A stretch of DNA of 64,000 nt from Trichomonas tenax (taxonomy: Eukaryota > Parabasalia > Trichomonadida > Trichomonadidae). Of the stretch, positions 29,253 through 38,545 are shown one piece after another. The DNA is taken from NCBI GenBank assembly GCA_023091735.1, contig JALKBU010000054.1:1-64000 (forward strand). Reading direction: 5' to 3'. The position numbers were made by a program, and so were the translations under genes. The notes below the pieces were generated by a model. It saw only the letters and a program-made list of their open reading frames with translations. It did no database searches and had not been told where the DNA came from. Numbering within the stretch: the stretch's first letter is position 1; the number at the start of each line of letters is the position of its first letter.

Positions 29253-30394
29253 TGAATAAAGGCCGGCCAAAAATAATCGTTTTACCCTCAATTATTTTCG
29301 CGCCAAACTAACACTGCCTTTGATCTATACATCAGGTATATATTTTAGATCCTTAATCAAATCTCATCAATTCCATGTTTTTTAAAATTGATAATCAAAG
29401 ATTAACATCAGGAATAGCTTCATTAGACTATAGACATATTTCTTTTATTATATTTTAAGTCAAATAGGATCAAATACATGTTTTTGAAAAATTATAATAT
29501 ATTTTTGCAGGATTGTTCCATTAGACTACAGGCAACTTGCTTTTATTATATTTCGAGTTAAATCCATTCAAATTCAAATTTTTGCAAAATCAGGAATTAT
29601 CATTGCTTCAGTTATCTGATTATACCAAAAAGTGATTGCACTTCATCATATTAATAAGCTATATATTCAAATAAATCATGTCTATCTAATGCTATTAATA
29701 ACAAGAGAAAATGAGAAAGCTCTTGGTTTTTAGTTGCTACAGATTATTGCTACCAATAAACTGTTAAGTGTTGTGTAGTTCTGTAATACGTGAGTTCAAC
29801 AAACCATTTTCGTTATTTCTATAAACAATAATTAATTATATTTAGAAATTTTGACAATTGTCAGATTGTTGATGTCAACCCCTTTTATTTTAAATAAATA
29901 ACGAACAAAAAAGCGCAATCTCTTTTTTGTTATCCATCACTTTACATGACAAAAAGAATGTTTCCACGAAAAAATCGAATACTAGACCCTATGTCACGCC
30001 GATTTGGACTCTCCATCAACAGGGAATATCATCACAGAGAGTATTTTCCACTATAACTATACAGATTCAAATTGAAAATATTTAACCTTAATATTTTCGC
30101 GGACATTCATCAAGAAGAAAAGTTTCTCAGGTAAAAGATAAAACATAGTTTTGTATATAAATATATAGTGTATCTACTATCGTATGCATTGCATTAGAAG
30201 GAACTTGAAAATATTATGAAAATTATGCTAAAAATCAATATTTAGTTTATAGACGATCAAAATGAGTTGTATTTCAGGGTCTAACACTGATTTACAGGGG
30301 GACAACAAAATATTTTTATTTGAAAAAAGCATTGCATAGTGATGTAGAGTACAAAATTACGTCTTTCAATTTTTTTGAGAAGAAAGTGGCAAAA
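29253..30394. other. 1.1 kb spacer upstream of eL29
   Basis: AT-rich, non-coding. It contains a diverged tandem duplication (29410-29591) and a TTTACATGACA word at 29941-29951; otherwise nothing is recognised. Confidence 0.4.
29410..29591. repeat. Diverged tandem duplication, two units of about 85-95 bp
   Basis: Units starting at 29410 (AGGAATAGCTTCATTAGACT) and 29509 (AGGATTGTTCCATTAGACTA) share CATTAGACTA, CTTTTATTATATTT, and the following AGT-AAAT-CA order to their ends. A possible third start, AGGAATTATCATTGCTTCA, follows at 29592. The copies are clearly diverged. Confidence 0.55.
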
Positions 30395-30793
30395 ATGTTC
30401 TTGTTTTTGCCTTTGTGTTTTGCTGCTGAGATAGATGACATCAAAGCAGAGATTACCAGTCTCCGGAGAGAAGTTGACCACTTGTTATTAACAATTAAGC
30501 AACAAAAAACAGCAAAAAGAATTTATCAAATGAATTCTCCAAAATATTATGAACGATATCCGGCAATTCAACGAAAGTATGCAACATATGATAACAAAAT
30601 GGTCGCATACGACGCAATTGATTCATACGATGATTATGGTATTTTGAAAATTGCAATCCAATATAACATGAATAGAATGCCAGATCAAAGACTAACAAAT
30701 GGATTTTTGGATGCTTCCCATATTATTGGTTTGATAGATATGCGTCCAATCTTTACAAAGCGATCACTTCCAGGTCAAAAAATGCGGATGTAG
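30395..30793 (+). CDS. Small secreted-type protein with coiled coil, chimeric C-terminus
   Basis: The frame encodes 132 residues: a short hydrophobic leader (MFLFLPLCFAAE, signal-like), a coiled coil (DIKAEITSLRREVDHLLLTI) and a Tyr-rich region (YYERYPAIQRKYATYDNKMV). The frame ends at 30791-30793, inside DNA that on the other strand begins the nucleotide-cyclase relic at about 30785. The last few residues therefore probably come from the inserted or rearranged DNA, and the original C-terminus has been lost. No family recognised. Start chosen as the first ATG giving a leader; upstream in-frame TTG is ignored. Confidence 0.45.
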   Translation: MFLFLPLCFAAEIDDIKAEITSLRREVDHLLLTIKQQKTAKRIYQMNSPKYYERYPAIQRKYATYDNKMVAYDAIDSYDDYGILKIAIQYNMNRMPDQRLTNGFLDASHIIGLIDMRPIFTKRSLPGQKMRM

Positions 30794-32180
30794 AATGTAG
30801 GTTTGTCTGTTCCCAAAACACCACCAATGAGTGGACCATCTGAGTTGACACCAATTCTGACTTCTAAGTGAGCTTCGAGCTTGGCGTTGATCTCATCCAT
30901 AGCGTGGATGCAGTCGAGGCAACACTTCACGGACTCCTCGGTGTGCTTTGATTAAGTTTCGTTCGGGTCATTGAACAAACCTGCAGCAGTCACGATCAAC
31001 ATGAAGATCGCTGAGAATAACGTTGTTATCAATATATCTTCCTGATGACAGAGCCCTTCCAGTAAGAACACGGAATATTGAGTAATGTGAGTAGAAGATA
31101 CCATAGCCGAGGGCCTTGAGGTCCTCGAATGATGTCTCGCGCCACTTAAGTTCATTCCTCTGGAACAAGAAGAAAGCAATAAGGAAGAAGTAACCTGCAA
31201 TGAAAGTAAGAATTGCACTCATTGTGACATATGTTGACTGCTTTGGCTTTGTGTCTTTGATTTTCCTGTTGAGTAAGATCCTGACTTTGCTCTGTCTCAA
31301 GAGCTTTCAGCTGATGACTTCTTCACTCTCCATATCAACAGAGGACTGGATGCGATCGAAAAAAGAAGCTCTGGTGTCAGTAGACTGCAGTGATTGATCC
31401 ATAATGTTCTTGTCGTTTTCTCTCTTCATTGAGGAGCTCTCAGAGACGAGCTTTCTGCCTCTTGGGTCATATATCTTGTTCTTGAGCTAGTCTAGGAATT
31501 TGCAGACGAAGCTTCTGAACGAAATATCGACATTGAAGTCTTTTCCATCAACGATAGCATCGCTCTTCATTGTTTGGATGATAGCTTGGTCGAAATCGCA
31601 AACGCATTCGATCAAAAAGTTCGCATATTCGTTTGTGATTCTGGAATTGTTTGGATTGTTATCAAGGATGTAAATGTGTAAATGTCTGTGATAAATGAAC
31701 CCTTGCATTGTGTCTTGTCCCAGAATGCTTTGTACTTGATTTCATCATTTTGTGCCTTAAGTTTGTTGTAAATTTCCGATGATTCTTTTGTGTTTGTCAC
31801 AATTCTTCTTGTCTTGATCAATGAGTTCTGGTAGACCAAGAATCTGTTAATGAATGTGAGATTGCGCTTGTAAATCAATCTTCTGTAGACTTGATTTAAT
31901 TTGATCGATTCTGATGGGAAATATGTGAGAATTTGAAGCAGTAGAGACATTATATCTTCTCCTTCACCCTTCTGCATGACATAATCCGTTAAAGAGCCAT
32001 CAACAAAATAATCACAAAGGCATCAAAATAACCTCGTTGAAAGTCGCGATTTTTTCTAGAACTAATACTTCTCGGCAAGAAGGCGAACTATTCGTAGAGG
32101 ATATCGGAATTATTTTCTGTGCTGCATTTGGTTCAATTGTCAAACACATAGTATACCCTCTACGTCACTTAGATATTTCA
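30783..32180 (-). pseudogene. Class III adenylyl/guanylyl cyclase, internally deleted and frame-shifted
   Basis: Reading minus-strand from 32180, pieces in changing frames follow the plan of the large trichomonad membrane cyclases: IATFNEVILMPLCDYFVDGS, MQKGEGEDIMSLLLQILTYF, INRFLVYQNSLIKTRRIVTN, ITNEYANFLIECVCDFDQAI, then FNVDISFRSFVCKFL and the membrane segment TFIAGYFFLIAFFLFQR (about 31140-31190). At about 30960 the membrane region is joined directly to a cyclase catalytic fragment, CLDCIHAMDEINAKLEAHLE, VRIGVNSDGPLIGGVLGTDK, which stops at about 30785. Most membrane helices and half of the catalytic domain are missing. Frame breaks lie near 31700, 31490 and 31310. It is a dead copy. Confidence 0.85.
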
Positions 32181-32560
32181 TGAAATATTGGAGCAAACAT
32201 CATTTTATACTTAAATTTTAAAAATATGTATACATAGGCTAGAGAGTTAATTGTGTTCAATCAGATATAGCATTGATATGATACAATGATTTTAAATATT
32301 TCATTCGATTTACATCTATAAATGCTATCAAACAGTACATAAATATATCGACCAATGACATAAGAGATTGTTCAACAATATAATTTGCTAAAAACACATA
32401 TTTTGAAAGTAATATTAAAATTATCTAAGTGACATAGAAGGTATACTATGTGTTTGACAATTGAAACAGATGCAGCACAGAAAATAATTCCGATATCCGC
32501 TATGAATAGTTCGCCTTCTTGCCTAGAAGCATTAGTTCTAGAAAAAATCGCGACTTTTAA
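32041..32560. repeat. Inverted duplication of ~137 bp (arms 32041-32176 and 32421-32560)
   Basis: The left arm is the upstream end of the cyclase relic; the right arm is its reverse complement with about eight mismatches (roughly 94% identity). The arms begin AAGTCGCGATTTTTTCTAGA and end near CACTTAGATA. The 245 bp between them is AT-rich and unique. Both arms keep the same open cyclase frame (AAQKIIPIS, SSPSC), with amino-acid differences, so they may come from two paralogues rather than one local inversion. Confidence 0.88.
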
Positions 32561-32726
32561 ATATTTTTTTTTTAAATTCGTCTGAAAACATATCATAAAA
32601 CGATATATTTATGTTTTGCAATTGGAAAAGTTTAAAAATGACATAGTTCAAACGCATCGATTAATCAATTACATATGAGTGGTAAAGTTAATAAAAATGA
32701 GAATTTTAAAAACGAAAATAAAAGTG
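32561..32726. other. Short spacer
   Basis: AT-rich; no feature seen. Confidence 0.3.
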
Positions 32727-35276
32727 TTACAGCTCTTCAAGGAGATTGACAAGCTTCTGTACTTTCTTCTTCGAGAATTCACGACGACGCTGTGATAAAG
32801 CAGAGCTGACTTCTGACAAAAGGTCTTCTCGGAAAAGTGCTATGTGCTTCTCCTGGTTTTGAAGAAGCTGGTTCTTTTGCTGTTCAAAGCGCTTCAACAT
32901 CTCAGCTGCTCGCTTCTTTAGCATAGCGCAGTCTTTCCTCATTTGTTCGATGTGCTCATTTTGTTGTTGTCCGAGTTCTTTGACCATCTTTTGTTTGTTC
33001 ACGATGTCGTAGAATGCAACAGAACTTGCCTCATCAAAGCCAGCTCTCATCTGCTCAAGGTTGTCCTCACACTCGTTTGTGTACTGAGTGACATCCTCGA
33101 TGGCTCTATCAGTAGCTCTTTGTATTGCAAGGTTAACTTCATTGTGGCTTTCTGACAGAATCGACCTGATGCTCTGTCCGAAGTTCTTGAGCTGCTCAAA
33201 TGCTTCAAGCTCCCATGTTTGTGGAGCATATGTTCTCTTTTTGATTTCGACAGCTGGAGCTTCTGGCTGAACTTCTTTTTGAGGCTCAACTGATTGAACA
33301 ATTTCAGATGGTTCAGGAAATGTTTGACTTATGTTTGGAGCATCTGAGCTGGCAGATTCAATCGGATCATCAGTTGATTTGGCCGATTCATCCTCAGAGA
33401 AGCTGGATTCTTGCGATTGCTCCTTGAACTTTCTTTCCTCCTCAGCTTTCTTTTTTTTCTCTTCTTCAAGTCTTTTCTGTTCTTCGAGTTTCTTCTGCTT
33501 TTCTTGTTCCCTTTTCTCTTTTTCGAGCTGCTTCTTTGCTTCTGCTTTTCGCATTCTTTCTTCCTCTTTTTTCAGTCTCTTGGCTTCCTTTTCCTCATCT
33601 CTTCTCTTTTTCTCCTCTTCTTTTCTCTTCCTCTCCTCTTCTTTTTGTTGCCTGATTTCTTCATTCTTTCTCCTCTTTGCTTCTTCTTTCCTCTTCTTTT
33701 CTTCTTGCTTGAGTTTAATTGCTGTATTGATTTCATCTTCTCTTCTTGATTTGGTGATCTTTGGTGTTAATGAAGCCTTTCTCTTCTGCTCTGTTTCGCC
33801 TTCGATTTCTTTGACTCTCTTGGCCTGAGTATCCTTGGTCAGCTTTGGAGTTGTTTTTGGTTTTTTGAAAGGCTCAATTATTTCATCTTCAGAAGTATCT
33901 GAGGAGCATTGGAATTTTGGTATCTTGTTTAATATTGGCTTGGCTGAAATATCATAGTCATCTGAAGAATCATCGATGATAGAAGCACCTGTTCCGGCCT
34001 TAAGAGAAGCTAATGATGGAGTGGGAGCATTGTTTTTGAACTTTGGTCTTGGTGTTTTTGGTGTATCTGCATACTTCTTGCTCTTTTCTTCAGATAACTT
34101 GGGCTTTGGGGTTTCAGGGACCTGTTTTGGTTTGGATTTTCGAGATTTTGGTTGCTTCTTTGGAGTATTCACGATGATTGAACGTTCATCAACAATTCCG
34201 AACCTGCTTTGAGCAATTTTGAGGAGTTCTGAAGCATTTTCATCACGTGGAATGAAAAAGATCAGTTTCTTCGCATCTGTGAAGCATTCAACCAAAGTGT
34301 CAAAGCGTTCATCGAGAACAATGCACCAGAATTCATCCTGGAGAGTGATTCCTCTAATGTCTGTCTGCTTGAGGATAAGAATATCACATCTTTTCTTGCT
34401 ATCTGGTTTCCATATTGCACCTTTTGCCATCCATACGACAATCTTGTCATCACCAATGTACACCCATTGATTGTCACTTATTGATGAGCCACCGATTGCA
34501 AGATCAGAAATCTTGAAATTGTAAATATTCCTGACTTCATCGTTGATGCTGGTCTTCAAGAACTTGTGAATGTTATTGGTGAAGTCTGCGATCGGTACCT
34601 GCTGAAGATCCTTGAAGGCTCCAAGAAAACTCTTCATTTCATCAGCATTCTTCCTTTCAGCAAGCTTTGGCAGCATTCTGTAAATAAACTCTGTAGCATA
34701 GGCTTGGCCTGTTGGATCGAATGTGTTATAAGCATAATCCATGATAGCTTTGTAATCTTCATCAATCAATCTATTGGCTAAAAGGTTTCTACTGTCCTTG
34801 TCATGAGTCACAGCTGTAATAAGAAGCTTTATGGACTTACATAAGATAACACGATCTGTTTCTCCATTCCTAAAATTGGATGCAACGTATTCATAAACAG
34901 AAGGACTGAGTTGGATCTTCAGCTTACTGGATTTCGCCAATGCAGCATCAACGCATGATATGCAAGCGACTCTGAACATCGCATTTTTGGTTTTGTTTGT
35001 TGAGATAAGTAACAATTGATCACAAATGCTGGCAATAAGGAATGATTCCTTGGCAATCTCATCAACGAGGTTATTGACTCCTATTAGCTGCCTAAGGACA
35101 CCATATATTACCTCATTTTCAGGGTTGTTGCTTATTTCATCCTTCAAAATGTTCATTAACTTGGTACGAGCTTTAACAGGGACTTTAATGTTCGGCCCTT
35201 CCATAGATCTGAGCTTCTCTGCAATATCTTTGAGCGTGACACCCTGCTGATTCACGAGCTGCAGCAGAGTATCCAT
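32727..35276 (-). CDS. SYCP2/Red1-like chromosome-axis protein candidate
   Basis: An 849-residue protein. Residues 1-230 form a helical ARM-like domain (VPVKARTKLMNILKDEISNN; VACISCVDAALAKSSKLKIQ). About 245-370 is a beta-rich, PH-like module (ISDNQWVYIGDDKIVVWMAK, CDILILKQTDIRGITLQDEF, DTLVECFTDAKKLIFFIPRD). A basic, Ser/Pro-rich linker (380-510) leads to a long Lys/Glu helix (520-640) and a final coiled coil (700-849: FEQQKNQLLQNQEKHIALF). ARM-like, Spt16-like PH, disordered linker, C-terminal coiled coil is the architecture of SYCP2 and Red1, which build the meiotic chromosome axis. No catalytic motif is present. Assignment rests on architecture, not on strong motifs. An initiator TCACTTTTTG (+1 A at 35306) lies 30 nt upstream. 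Confidence 0.5.
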   Translation of the reverse strand: MDTLLQLVNQQGVTLKDIAEKLRSMEGPNIKVPVKARTKLMNILKDEISNNPENEVIYGVLRQLIGVNNLVDEIAKESFLIASICDQLLLISTNKTKNAMFRVACISCVDAALAKSSKLKIQLSPSVYEYVASNFRNGETDRVILCKSIKLLITAVTHDKDSRNLLANRLIDEDYKAIMDYAYNTFDPTGQAYATEFIYRMLPKLAERKNADEMKSFLGAFKDLQQVPIADFTNNIHKFLKTSINDEVRNIYNFKISDLAIGGSSISDNQWVYIGDDKIVVWMAKGAIWKPDSKKRCDILILKQTDIRGITLQDEFWCIVLDERFDTLVECFTDAKKLIFFIPRDENASELLKIAQSRFGIVDERSIIVNTPKKQPKSRKSKPKQVPETPKPKLSEEKSKKYADTPKTPRPKFKNNAPTPSLASLKAGTGASIIDDSSDDYDISAKPILNKIPKFQCSSDTSEDEIIEPFKKPKTTPKLTKDTQAKRVKEIEGETEQKRKASLTPKITKSRREDEINTAIKLKQEEKKRKEEAKRRKNEEIRQQKEEERKRKEEEKKRRDEEKEAKRLKKEEERMRKAEAKKQLEKEKREQEKQKKLEEQKRLEEEKKKKAEEERKFKEQSQESSFSEDESAKSTDDPIESASSDAPNISQTFPEPSEIVQSVEPQKEVQPEAPAVEIKKRTYAPQTWELEAFEQLKNFGQSIRSILSESHNEVNLAIQRATDRAIEDVTQYTNECEDNLEQMRAGFDEASSVAFYDIVNKQKMVKELGQQQNEHIEQMRKDCAMLKKRAAEMLKRFEQQKNQLLQNQEKHIALFREDLLSEVSSALSQRRREFSKKKVQKLVNLLEEL

Positions 35277-35298
35277 TTTTTAATTAATGCATCAAAAT

Positions 35299-35308
35299 CA
35301 AAAAGTGA
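35299..35308 (-). promoter_or_regulatory. Initiator of the SYCP2-like gene
   Basis: Minus-strand TGTCACTTTTTG: TCA with +1 A at 35306, 30 nt before the ATG at 35276. Confidence 0.5.
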
Positions 35309-35835
35309 CAAAATCGCATCAAAAAATTATGGCCCGAGACCCTGATATATAGAATCCTCTATATACATATATTCTATATTTTAAATATCAGACCGAAAGT
35401 TGATGTGATGAACAAAAAATTTATTTTTGTGATTTGTGTAGATATTTAGAATTTTCTACTGTTGTATAATCTATTCTTTTAATTTTAGACCATAATTTCG
35501 ATTTTTCATTATGAAAAATAATTTTTCTATTTCTGTGTCATTTCAGAATATGCATCTATAGTATTATCTAAGCCCTGAAAATCAAGCCAAAATTCCTAAT
35601 TAAAATTTTTTAAATTGTTTTTGTTTAATTTTTCAATTTCCGTAATGTCGTTATGATATAGAACCAAATTTCATCAAAATCATCTCGAGATTTTGAGTTT
35701 TTGGTGAGATTGAAAACAGAAAACTTGAAAACGAAAGATTTTGAAAAGCGACTCAATGAGTATATCAAAAATTATATCAAAACAAAGTGAGAAAAAGGTA
35801 GAATACATATTTCAAAAGTGGCAGCAAAAAAATAT
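35309..35835. other. Divergent promoter spacer
   Basis: AT-rich DNA between the SYCP2-like gene and the VPS9-domain gene, transcribed away from each other. No further feature recognised. The open frame that extends from 35741 into the VPS9 gene is judged non-coding because an initiator lies inside it. Confidence 0.4.
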
Positions 35836-35846
35836 CGTCACTTTTA
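35836..35846 (+). promoter_or_regulatory. Initiator that fixes the start of the VPS9-domain gene
   Basis: CGTCACTTTTA fits the initiator; +1 A at 35840, 18 nt before ATG 35858. Two earlier possible starts (35741 TTG, 35756 ATG) lie upstream of it and would not be transcribed from it. Confidence 0.6.
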
Positions 35847-35857
35847 GTAGCAAAAAA

Positions 35858-37918
35858 ATGAGTGAAGCTGAACTTTCATCACAGCTAGACTATTTGCGTC
35901 AGCTTTTACATCGAGAACAAGCATTCTTTGATATAGAACTCCAACAGGCAAAGCTTTTTGAAAAAGAATCATTCGATTCAATTCGAAATCTAATTTTTCT
36001 TTCCCGCAAAGTTTTTTCACTTCACTTATCAGTTTTAGAACAATCCAAGACAAACAAAATCACCGACGTTCCAGATCTTCAAGTAATATGCAAGAATCCA
36101 TCGAATTCTTCAGGAGATTACCGCAAATATCAAGATATTCTCGACAATTTGCTTAAACCAGAAAATAACAAAGCATTAGCAGACAAGACTTCAAGTTATA
36201 TCCAAAATCACCCAGAAGAAGAAAACGATGTCGTCTTTTCTTTCCTCCCAGCGATATTTTCATGCTTGTGGAGCTATGAGGAGATGATGAACTTCATAAA
36301 TATGCTTATTCAGATCGACCCGAAATACGTTCCTTCGGTTTCTAGGCTATTACTTGTTCATCCAACATTTTTCGTCTTCTTAAGCTCTATTCAAGCAGAT
36401 GCTGCCAAGATTCTTTCTGAGAATGGAGAATTGGATAAGATTATCGATCTATTTACATCTCGCTCTTTCTTCTTCCCAACAACAATTCGCGAATTATTTA
36501 CAAAGATCGAGGACCCAGTTCAGTACTTTGTTGACAGTATACTCAAGCCACTGCTTATAAATCCTTCGATATACGGTTTAGTGCCTTCAAGCGAAACAAA
36601 GTCATTCGAATATATAATCCCAACAATCGATGATAATATGTCAAAGATAACAGAACTCGTTCAGAACCTCAAAGAGAAAATGAACACAATCCTTAGTTTG
36701 CCACGTGAATCAGATGTTGCTCATATTCTTTCGAGCAACAACTGCGTTGTCTATTTATTCAAAGTTGATGGAAAGATATTTTCTGAAGTTGCTGACATTG
36801 AGATTTCTGCACCAGACTCAGAGATTGTTTATCAAATCCCAATTCTTCATCCAATCTCAGAAAAGCGCCGATTTTCAGTCGAAAATGAATCAGCAGCAGA
36901 TCCATTCGAATCTATTATTCGCTCTTTGATCATTCAACTTGACGTTTCTCGTGTTGAAAATGATATTATTGGAACATTCGAATATGCCATTGCTCTTCAC
37001 GGTGGATCTTCTCGCCTTCACTACGAACTCAAGCTCGATGAGTTCAAGAACCTCAAGCAACAGAACAACGCACCAGATAATGTTAGTTATTATCTTGATC
37101 TTCTTAAATCCGCTTACGACTTCCGTATGAAGCACCGTAAGGACACATTATCAAACAGCTCATCCAGCGATATCTTCAAAGTCATGCAACTCCACTGCAC
37201 ACAAGCTATTACATTCCTTCTCCAAACACGCCAGATGGCATTCTTCAACATGTGGGCGGCCACAGGTCCATTTTCTGAGGCAGAGTCCATCATCCCACAG
37301 CTTTGCACAGAGCCAAAGAAGTTCTCTCAGACATACACAGGCCTCGTTAAGTCTTTCAACGAGTTTGCTGAATCAAAGAAGTTTGCTGTCCAGAAGGACT
37401 TCTTCCTTCCAATTATTTATGGCCGCCTCACTCGCATCATCACGCTCACTGAGTTCATGAAGCATCATCCAGAGGCAGTCCAGAAGGATGAGAAAGTCCA
37501 CAAGATGATTGAGGAGCATGTTGCTGAACTTCATGCTACCAACAACTTGAATTTCCTTACAGTCTTCAAGGATGACCCATCTATTATGTCACTTCCAGCA
37601 CAGCACTTGAGACGTGCTTTTGCAGAGGATTCTGCACTCCCAATATCAGAATGGATCGATCGTTCACTCTCTGCAATCATCAATGTTCTTTCTTATCAGG
37701 GCCTCAAGGAAATCGGTGCCGATCACTGGCTGCCAATGACGCTCATTTTGTTCATGCACGTCAACCCACAGAAGGTTTCCTCTGTCGCTGCGTACATGTC
37801 ACACGTCCTTCTCAGCCTCCCAAGAGATAATCCAGTCACACAGTCTGTCGAGTACAACGTCACAATGACTCACTCCGCTGCTTCTTACTTCGAGAAGGAG
37901 GTTTCTAAGTATCAATAA
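35858..37918 (+). CDS. VPS9-domain protein (Rab5-type GEF candidate)
   Basis: A 686-residue, mostly helical protein. The C-terminal ~140 residues (ALPISEWIDRSLSAIINVLS, then GLKEIGADHWLPMTLILFMH and MTHSAASYFEKEV) match the VPS9 domain, including the GADHWLP signature (usually GADD-LP) and the closing segment before a long final helix. VPS9 proteins activate Rab5-type GTPases on early endosomes. The usual Asp after GAD is His here, which could lower exchange activity. The rest (1-540) has helices with no named domain; PIIYGRLTRIITLTEFMKHH is near 515. The N-terminus MSEAELSSQLDYLRQLL is chosen from the initiator. Codon use shifts to GC-rich in the last third, as in well-expressed genes. Confidence 0.75.
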   Translation: MSEAELSSQLDYLRQLLHREQAFFDIELQQAKLFEKESFDSIRNLIFLSRKVFSLHLSVLEQSKTNKITDVPDLQVICKNPSNSSGDYRKYQDILDNLLKPENNKALADKTSSYIQNHPEEENDVVFSFLPAIFSCLWSYEEMMNFINMLIQIDPKYVPSVSRLLLVHPTFFVFLSSIQADAAKILSENGELDKIIDLFTSRSFFFPTTIRELFTKIEDPVQYFVDSILKPLLINPSIYGLVPSSETKSFEYIIPTIDDNMSKITELVQNLKEKMNTILSLPRESDVAHILSSNNCVVYLFKVDGKIFSEVADIEISAPDSEIVYQIPILHPISEKRRFSVENESAADPFESIIRSLIIQLDVSRVENDIIGTFEYAIALHGGSSRLHYELKLDEFKNLKQQNNAPDNVSYYLDLLKSAYDFRMKHRKDTLSNSSSSDIFKVMQLHCTQAITFLLQTRQMAFFNMWAATGPFSEAESIIPQLCTEPKKFSQTYTGLVKSFNEFAESKKFAVQKDFFLPIIYGRLTRIITLTEFMKHHPEAVQKDEKVHKMIEEHVAELHATNNLNFLTVFKDDPSIMSLPAQHLRRAFAEDSALPISEWIDRSLSAIINVLSYQGLKEIGADHWLPMTLILFMHVNPQKVSSVAAYMSHVLLSLPRDNPVTQSVEYNVTMTHSAASYFEKEVSKYQ

Positions 37919-38545
37919 GTGTTATTTTGAGTTTTTTATTTTTTGAACATTATATAGTAAAATGTATAATATCATTATTTTATTCCCTGTCATATTTCCT
38001 CTCTAAATTTCAAACTTCAACATCGTGTTCATGCAAATTAATTTGTTTTGATGTCATTCGATTATTCTTTATGAATTGATACTATATATTTAGATTTTAC
38101 ATTCGAATGAAATTATGAGTGATGGTTAAATTTTGTTCAAACACTTGTTTTAAGTGTGATTGGATAGATAAAATGTGTTTCTGTTTAAAATTGTGATGAA
38201 TCCACGCTATGGGTTGTACACACACGCGTAGTTGAAGTATTGGTGTATGTTTTGGGACTCTGACGTACATTAATCGTCGTCATTCTTATTTCAATTGTCA
38301 AATAAGTGTATTCAATGTTAACACTGAAAATGGTGTTCCAATGGCTGAGTCTGTTGTTTCCGACCAAAAACAGCTCAAAAGTTCTGACAATACCGGTATT
38401 TTTCATCGATTAAGTTCTCTGTGCATATTAACAGTACAATCATCATCCACACGAGCTTCTATATCGATGCATCTTGAAATATGTTGAAAATACCTTACAT
38501 TGTCTATTGTTGATTTCATATGCGATATCTGAAACTTTTGCTTTA
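37919..38545. other. AT-rich spacer before the transposon nest
   Basis: 627 bp after the VPS9 gene. No gene recognised; a less AT-rich patch at 38205-38300 has no assignable function. Confidence 0.4.

Noticed and set aside
32176..32420. Sequence between the inverted arms as a transposon body
   Set aside because: Arms are cyclase coding sequence, not transposon termini, and no target duplication was seen.
33331..33828. Long plus-strand frames rich in Ser/Phe/Leu opposite the SYCP2-like gene
   Set aside because: They are antisense reflections of the Lys/Glu-rich coiled coil on the minus strand and have no protein-like pattern of their own.
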